Assembly: GCA_027311205.1 (NCBI GenBank)
Contig: DAICZI010000043.1
Location: 284-9,466, forward strand
Source of the DNA: Beijerinckiaceae bacterium
GTDB taxonomy: Bacteria > Pseudomonadota > Alphaproteobacteria > Rhizobiales > Beijerinckiaceae
Length of the DNA stretch: 9,183 nt
Direction of reading: 5' to 3'
Both the position numbers and the translations under genes were made by a program. The notes beneath the pieces were generated by a model. That model was not told the origin of the DNA. It worked only from the letters and a program-made list of their open reading frames with translations, and made no database searches. Shown here piece by piece: positions 6,352 through 9,183 of the stretch. Position 1 is the first letter of the stretch. Each line of letters begins with the position of its first letter.

Positions 6352-7959
6352 TCAATCAAGCAGTTCATAGGCGGGCAGGGTCAGGAATTCGGCAAAGTCA
6401 GGGGCCAGCGACATCTCGCTGAACAGCTTGATGGCGTCGCCAAACCGCCCCCTGTCAAAGGTCTCCGCCCCGATGGTCGCGCGCAGTTGCGCCATCTCGT
6501 CGTCAAGCGTGGCCGAAAACAGGGCAGGGGTTACCACCTGGCCATCATTGAGCTTGGCTTTGAGATGAAGCCATTGCCAGATTTGCGCGCGCGAAATCTC
6601 GGCGGTAGCGGCATCTTCCATCAGATTGTACAGCGGCACGGCACCGCGTCCGCGCAGCCAGGCCTCGATATATTGCACGCCAACGCGGATGTTCTCGCGC
6701 AGGCCCGCTTCCGTGCGCTCGCCCTTGTGGACTTGCAGCAGCGCATCGGCTGAGGCTTTGACATCGTCACGCATCACGGAAAGCTGGTTGGGGCCGGTCA
6801 GCATCCGGTCAAAAACCGTGCGAGCCACCGGCACCAGATCGGGATGGGCGACCCAGGTGCCATCATGACCGTTCCTCGCCTCGCGCTCCTTGTCAGCAGT
6901 GACCTTGGCGAAGGCGGCAGCATTGGCAGCGGCATTGCCCTTCACCGGGATTTGCGCCGCCATGCCGCCCATGGCAAAAGCCCCGCGCCGATGGCAGGTT
7001 TTGATCAGCAGCGCTGAATAGGCGGCGAGAAAATCGCTCGCCATGGTCATGGCACTGCGGTCAGGGGTCAGAAACTCCGGCCGACGCCCCAGGCGCTTGA
7101 TGAACGAGAAAATATAATCCCAGCGCCCGCAATTGAGGCCGGCCATGTGCTGGCGCAACTCGTAGATAATCTCGTCCATCTCGAACGCGGCGGGCAAGGT
7201 CTCGATCAGCACCGTCGCCTTGAAAGTGCCGACTGGAATGCCAAGGCACTCCTGAGCCATGACAAACACCTCATTCCACAGCCGCGCCTCAAGATGGCTT
7301 TCCATTTTGGGCAGATAAAACGCGACGGTCGCGCCCTTGGAGATCATCGCCTTGGCATTGTGGAACGCATAAAGCCCGAAATCAAACAACGAACCCGACA
7401 TGCGTGCGCCATCAACGGTGACATGGCGCTCGGTCAGATGCCAACCGCGTGGGCGCACCATAAGCAGGGCAACCTTGTCCTTGAGCTTGTAGGCCTTGCC
7501 GGACTGCGGGTCGACAAAATCAATGGAACCCGTCCAGCGATCCTTCAGATTGGCCTGACCCTCGATCATGTTGGCCCAGACGGGCGACGTCGCATCCTCG
7601 AAGTCGGCCATGAACACGTGCGCGCCGCTGTTGAGAGCATTGACGATCATTTTGCGGTCAACCGGGCCGGTGATTTCGACACGCCGGTCGAGGAGATCAT
7701 GCGGCAACGGCGCAATGCTCCATTTGCCCTCGCGCACGGATTTGGTCGCGGCGAGAAAATCCGGGCGCTCACCCGCATCAAACAGCTTCTGGCGCTCCAT
7801 GCGCGCAGCCAGCAGGCTGATACGGCGGGCGTCGAATTTGCGGTGTAATTTTCCAAGAAAGGCCAAAGCGGCGGGGGTGAGAATTTCCGCCTGGCGTGGC
7901 ACGGGCGTGCCGAGCACTTTCACGTCTGCGCTATCGTTGCTGGTTATACGCTCGGCCAT
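6352..7959 (-). CDS. aceB: malate synthase A
   Basis: The enzyme condenses glyoxylate and acetyl-CoA to malate in the glyoxylate shunt. The 535-residue product has the length of the A isoform, not the ~720-residue G form. The family signature GLNCGRWDYIFSFIK is at 274-288. Other expected active-site residues are Arg169 (LMVRPRGWHL), Glu253 (LIETLPAAFE), metal-binding Asp281 and the catalytic base Asp449 (NLMEDAATAEISR). The start at 7959 has GGGAG nine bases upstream (7969-7973); the ATG at 7968 touches that site and the one at 7995 has none. Isocitrate lyase is not in this window. It is followed by the EthD gene and preceded by a 114-base gap with an 11-base phased repeat. Confidence 0.96.
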   Translation of the reverse strand: MAERITSNDSADVKVLGTPVPRQAEILTPAALAFLGKLHRKFDARRISLLAARMERQKLFDAGERPDFLAATKSVREGKWSIAPLPHDLLDRRVEITGPVDRKMIVNALNSGAHVFMADFEDATSPVWANMIEGQANLKDRWTGSIDFVDPQSGKAYKLKDKVALLMVRPRGWHLTERHVTVDGARMSGSLFDFGLYAFHNAKAMISKGATVAFYLPKMESHLEARLWNEVFVMAQECLGIPVGTFKATVLIETLPAAFEMDEIIYELRQHMAGLNCGRWDYIFSFIKRLGRRPEFLTPDRSAMTMASDFLAAYSALLIKTCHRRGAFAMGGMAAQIPVKGNAAANAAAFAKVTADKEREARNGHDGTWVAHPDLVPVARTVFDRMLTGPNQLSVMRDDVKASADALLQVHKGERTEAGLRENIRVGVQYIEAWLRGRGAVPLYNLMEDAATAEISRAQIWQWLHLKAKLNDGQVVTPALFSATLDDEMAQLRATIGAETFDRGRFGDAIKLFSEMSLAPDFAEFLTLPAYELLD

Positions 7960-7994
7960 CGCAATCATCTCCCACGTGACAATGCCCGTCTGCA

Positions 7995-8027
7995 ATCATG
8001 GCAAAAACATGAGCCCAACATGGCAGT
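7995..8027. repeat. three CATG units at exact 11-base spacing upstream of aceB
   Basis: CATG occurs at 7997, 8008 and 8019, that is every 11 bases, and the outer two extend to the identical CATGGCA. The units are ATCATGGCAAA, AACATGAGCCC and AACATGGCAGT. They lie about 35-70 bases before the aceB start codon, on one face of the helix, as expected of a repeated binding half-site. The pattern is seen directly; a regulatory role is inferred. Confidence 0.45.
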
Positions 8028-8035
8028 GGCGCGGC

Positions 8036-8064
8036 GATGTGGGCGCAATCGCGGGGCTTGTCAA
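8036..8064 (-). promoter_or_regulatory. weak candidate promoter of aceB
   Basis: A perfect TTGACA (8064 to 8059, minus strand) is followed after 17 bases by CACATC (8041 to 8036), which matches the -10 poorly. If used, transcription would begin near 8029, just ahead of the CATG units. Confidence 0.25.
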
Positions 8065-8073
8065 GGCGCGATC

Positions 8074-8718
8074 TCAACGCCTTTGGTGTAACGCGTTTTC
8101 CGTCTGACCCGCCGCTGACCATTGCGGCCGATATCCGGCCGCCAAAGCCAAAATCGTTGAAGGGGGCGTCAATACAACCACTTCCATGTCATCGGGTAGA
8201 TCCTTGACCTGGCGATAGCCAGCAAAGCTCCACAGCACGGCCCTCTGCTGTTGCACGGCGTAGGGCTGCGCGCCCAGCGCAAACATTGCCCCTTCAGGCA
8301 GGTGCTGCCATGGCGCGAGAAAGGTGCGCTTGCGTGCCCCCTGAAGCCGTTCGCGATGCAGCAGCTCATCAAGGGCTGGCGCGGACTTGACGCCCAAGGC
8401 GTCACGAAAAGCCGTTGCCGCCGCCCGGCGGCACTCAAAGCAGGGCCGGTGGCCCGCCGCCAGGCCGGTGACTTCGTCGAGAAAGAAAAGTTCGGTATAG
8501 CCCTGGCCCCAGACGTCTCGCTGACGGCCCTTGAAATCGCACACGCAGATCAGCCATTGCCGACTTGCCCAGCGCCTCGTGCCGAGCGTTTTGCCCTCAA
8601 GATGAAATCGCCCGCCACGATTGCCCATCATGGTGCCGCGCGCCGCAATCTTCTGCAACGCACCAAAAGGATCAACCCTGTTCTGCAGGGGCCGAGCCGC
8701 TCCGGGCTCAGCGTACAT
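8074..8718 (-). CDS. conserved protein of unknown function with GHRPCFECRR motif
   Basis: The 214-residue product has no signal peptide or membrane segment. I recognise it as a type of conserved uncharacterised protein but know no function. Conserved-looking blocks are NRVDPFG (13-19), RGTMMGNRGGRFH (27-39), WLICVCDFKGR (55-65) and YTELFFLDEVTGLAAGHRPC (74-93) running into FECRR. His90, Cys93 and Cys96, with Cys58 and Cys60, could bind a metal; the RPCxxCR element faintly recalls the Ada metal-binding motif, which is not enough to assign repair activity. The ATG at 8718 lies inside the end of the upstream transpeptidase gene, an 11-base overlap that suggests translational coupling. A later ATG at 8631 would lose the NRVDPFG block. 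The C-terminus is less distinctive. Confidence 0.8.
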   Translation of the reverse strand: MYAEPGAARPLQNRVDPFGALQKIAARGTMMGNRGGRFHLEGKTLGTRRWASRQWLICVCDFKGRQRDVWGQGYTELFFLDEVTGLAAGHRPCFECRRAAATAFRDALGVKSAPALDELLHRERLQGARKRTFLAPWQHLPEGAMFALGAQPYAVQQQRAVLWSFAGYRQVKDLPDDMEVVVLTPPSTILALAAGYRPQWSAAGQTENALHQRR

Positions 8719-9183
8719 TGATTATTTCGACCCCGCTGCCGCGCGCGACATTGTCGTTGCCATCCCGCGAACTGCCGATGTCGTCGAGGTGATAGGCGTC
8801 ATCGCGAAAATGCGTCACGCCATTGCGATCAGCCCAGCCGGTCATATAGACCCAGATCACCGGCACGGCATGCGGCAGGTTGATGGTTTGCTGCTTGTTG
8901 GTGCTGATCGACACATTCAGCGCGTGCGGCGACCACGAACCTTCAGGCGAGCCACCGACGCCCTGCAACAGCCATGATGCCAGATTGTTGACATTCTTGA
9001 TACGCACGCAGCCGTGTGACCGAAACCGATCCTGCAGCGAAAACAGCCCGCGCTCGTCAGTGTCGTGCATGTAGACCTCTTCCTTGTTGAACATCTGGAT
9101 GCGCAACTGGCCAAGCGCGTCATGGACGCCTGAATCCTGCCGGAAGATATGGTTGGACGCCTGATCACTATACCAATCAATTG
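8708..9183 (-). CDS. YcbB-like L,D-transpeptidase, C-terminal part (5' end beyond window)
   Basis: L,D-transpeptidases make 3-3 cross-links in periplasmic peptidoglycan or attach proteins to it. The frame is open from the right edge; 157 residues are visible. They show the end of a YkuD catalytic domain: QDSGVHDALGQL, then His39 of YMHDTDERGLF, 15 residues, and SHGCVRI with the nucleophile Cys58, matching the HX(14-17)SHGC pattern. After it, PHAVPVIWVYMTGWADRNG and HFRDDAYHLDD are the tail typical of YcbB-type enzymes. The signal peptide and peptidoglycan-binding parts would lie outside. A TTG at 9106 is not the true start, since homologous sequence continues upstream. The QDSGVHDALG segment departs from the usual Q-x-PGP-x-NALG. 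Confidence 0.88.
   Translation of the reverse strand, partial: IDWYSDQASNHIFRQDSGVHDALGQLRIQMFNKEEVYMHDTDERGLFSLQDRFRSHGCVRIKNVNNLASWLLQGVGGSPEGSWSPHALNVSISTNKQQTINLPHAVPVIWVYMTGWADRNGVTHFRDDAYHLDDIGSSRDGNDNVARGSGVEIINVR

Noticed and set aside
7147..7848. A 233-codon open frame on the plus strand
   Set aside because: It lies wholly antisense to aceB, whose product has all malate synthase motifs; the antisense translation shows no family pattern and is a by-product of high G+C.
9104..9106. TTG at 9106 as the start of the transpeptidase gene
   Set aside because: Homologous sequence (IDWYSDQASNHIFRQDSG) continues upstream in frame to the window edge, so the gene is cut by the window rather than starting here.

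Overview
The window looks like chromosomal DNA of an alphaproteobacterium, most likely from the Hyphomicrobiales (Rhizobiales). The reasons are the moderately high G+C, the glnB-glnA pair, the infA-maf-yacG block, the type of GlnA, PII and cysteine synthase sequences, and the absence of any mobile element. I cannot name the genus. Most genes belong to recognisable core families; I found no CRISPR array, phage, toxin-antitoxin or defence locus, and no tRNA or rRNA gene.

Layout. Positions 1-72 hold the 3' end of an unidentified plus-strand gene, converging with a small phasin-like gene (428 to 75, minus). A 206-base divergent region separates that gene from a plus-strand block: translation initiation factor IF-1 (635-853), a Maf nucleotide pyrophosphatase (895-1545) and the gyrase inhibitor YacG (1549-1746). 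A strong hairpin with A and T tracts on both sides (1811-1847) serves as a two-way terminator between yacG and the oncoming glnA.

Everything from 1864 to the right edge is on the minus strand. Read in the direction of transcription it runs: partial YcbB-like L,D-transpeptidase (from the edge to 8708), a conserved protein of unknown function that overlaps it by 11 bases (8718-8074), malate synthase A (7959-6352), a small EthD-family protein (6293-5985), cysteine synthase (5840-4785), 3-mercaptopyruvate sulfurtransferase (4756-3899), PII protein GlnB (3686-3348) and glutamine synthetase GlnA (3273-1864). These fall into probable units: transpeptidase plus unknown; aceB plus EthD; cysK plus sseA (sulfur assimilation and transfer); glnB plus glnA (nitrogen assimilation and its sensor). 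The adenylylation tyrosine of GlnA (Tyr398) and the uridylylation tyrosine of PII (Tyr51) are both present, so the standard nitrogen cascade can be inferred.

The less ordinary signals lie between genes: a long near-perfect inverted repeat between the EthD gene and cysK (5921-5978), three CATG-centred units spaced exactly 11 bases apart in front of aceB, a compact hairpin and a candidate internal promoter between glnB and glnA, and no convincing sigma-54 promoter in front of glnB. The best candidate for unknown biochemistry is the 214-residue protein with a GHRPCFECRR motif. I do not see evidence for a wholly new system, and all these readings are by eye.
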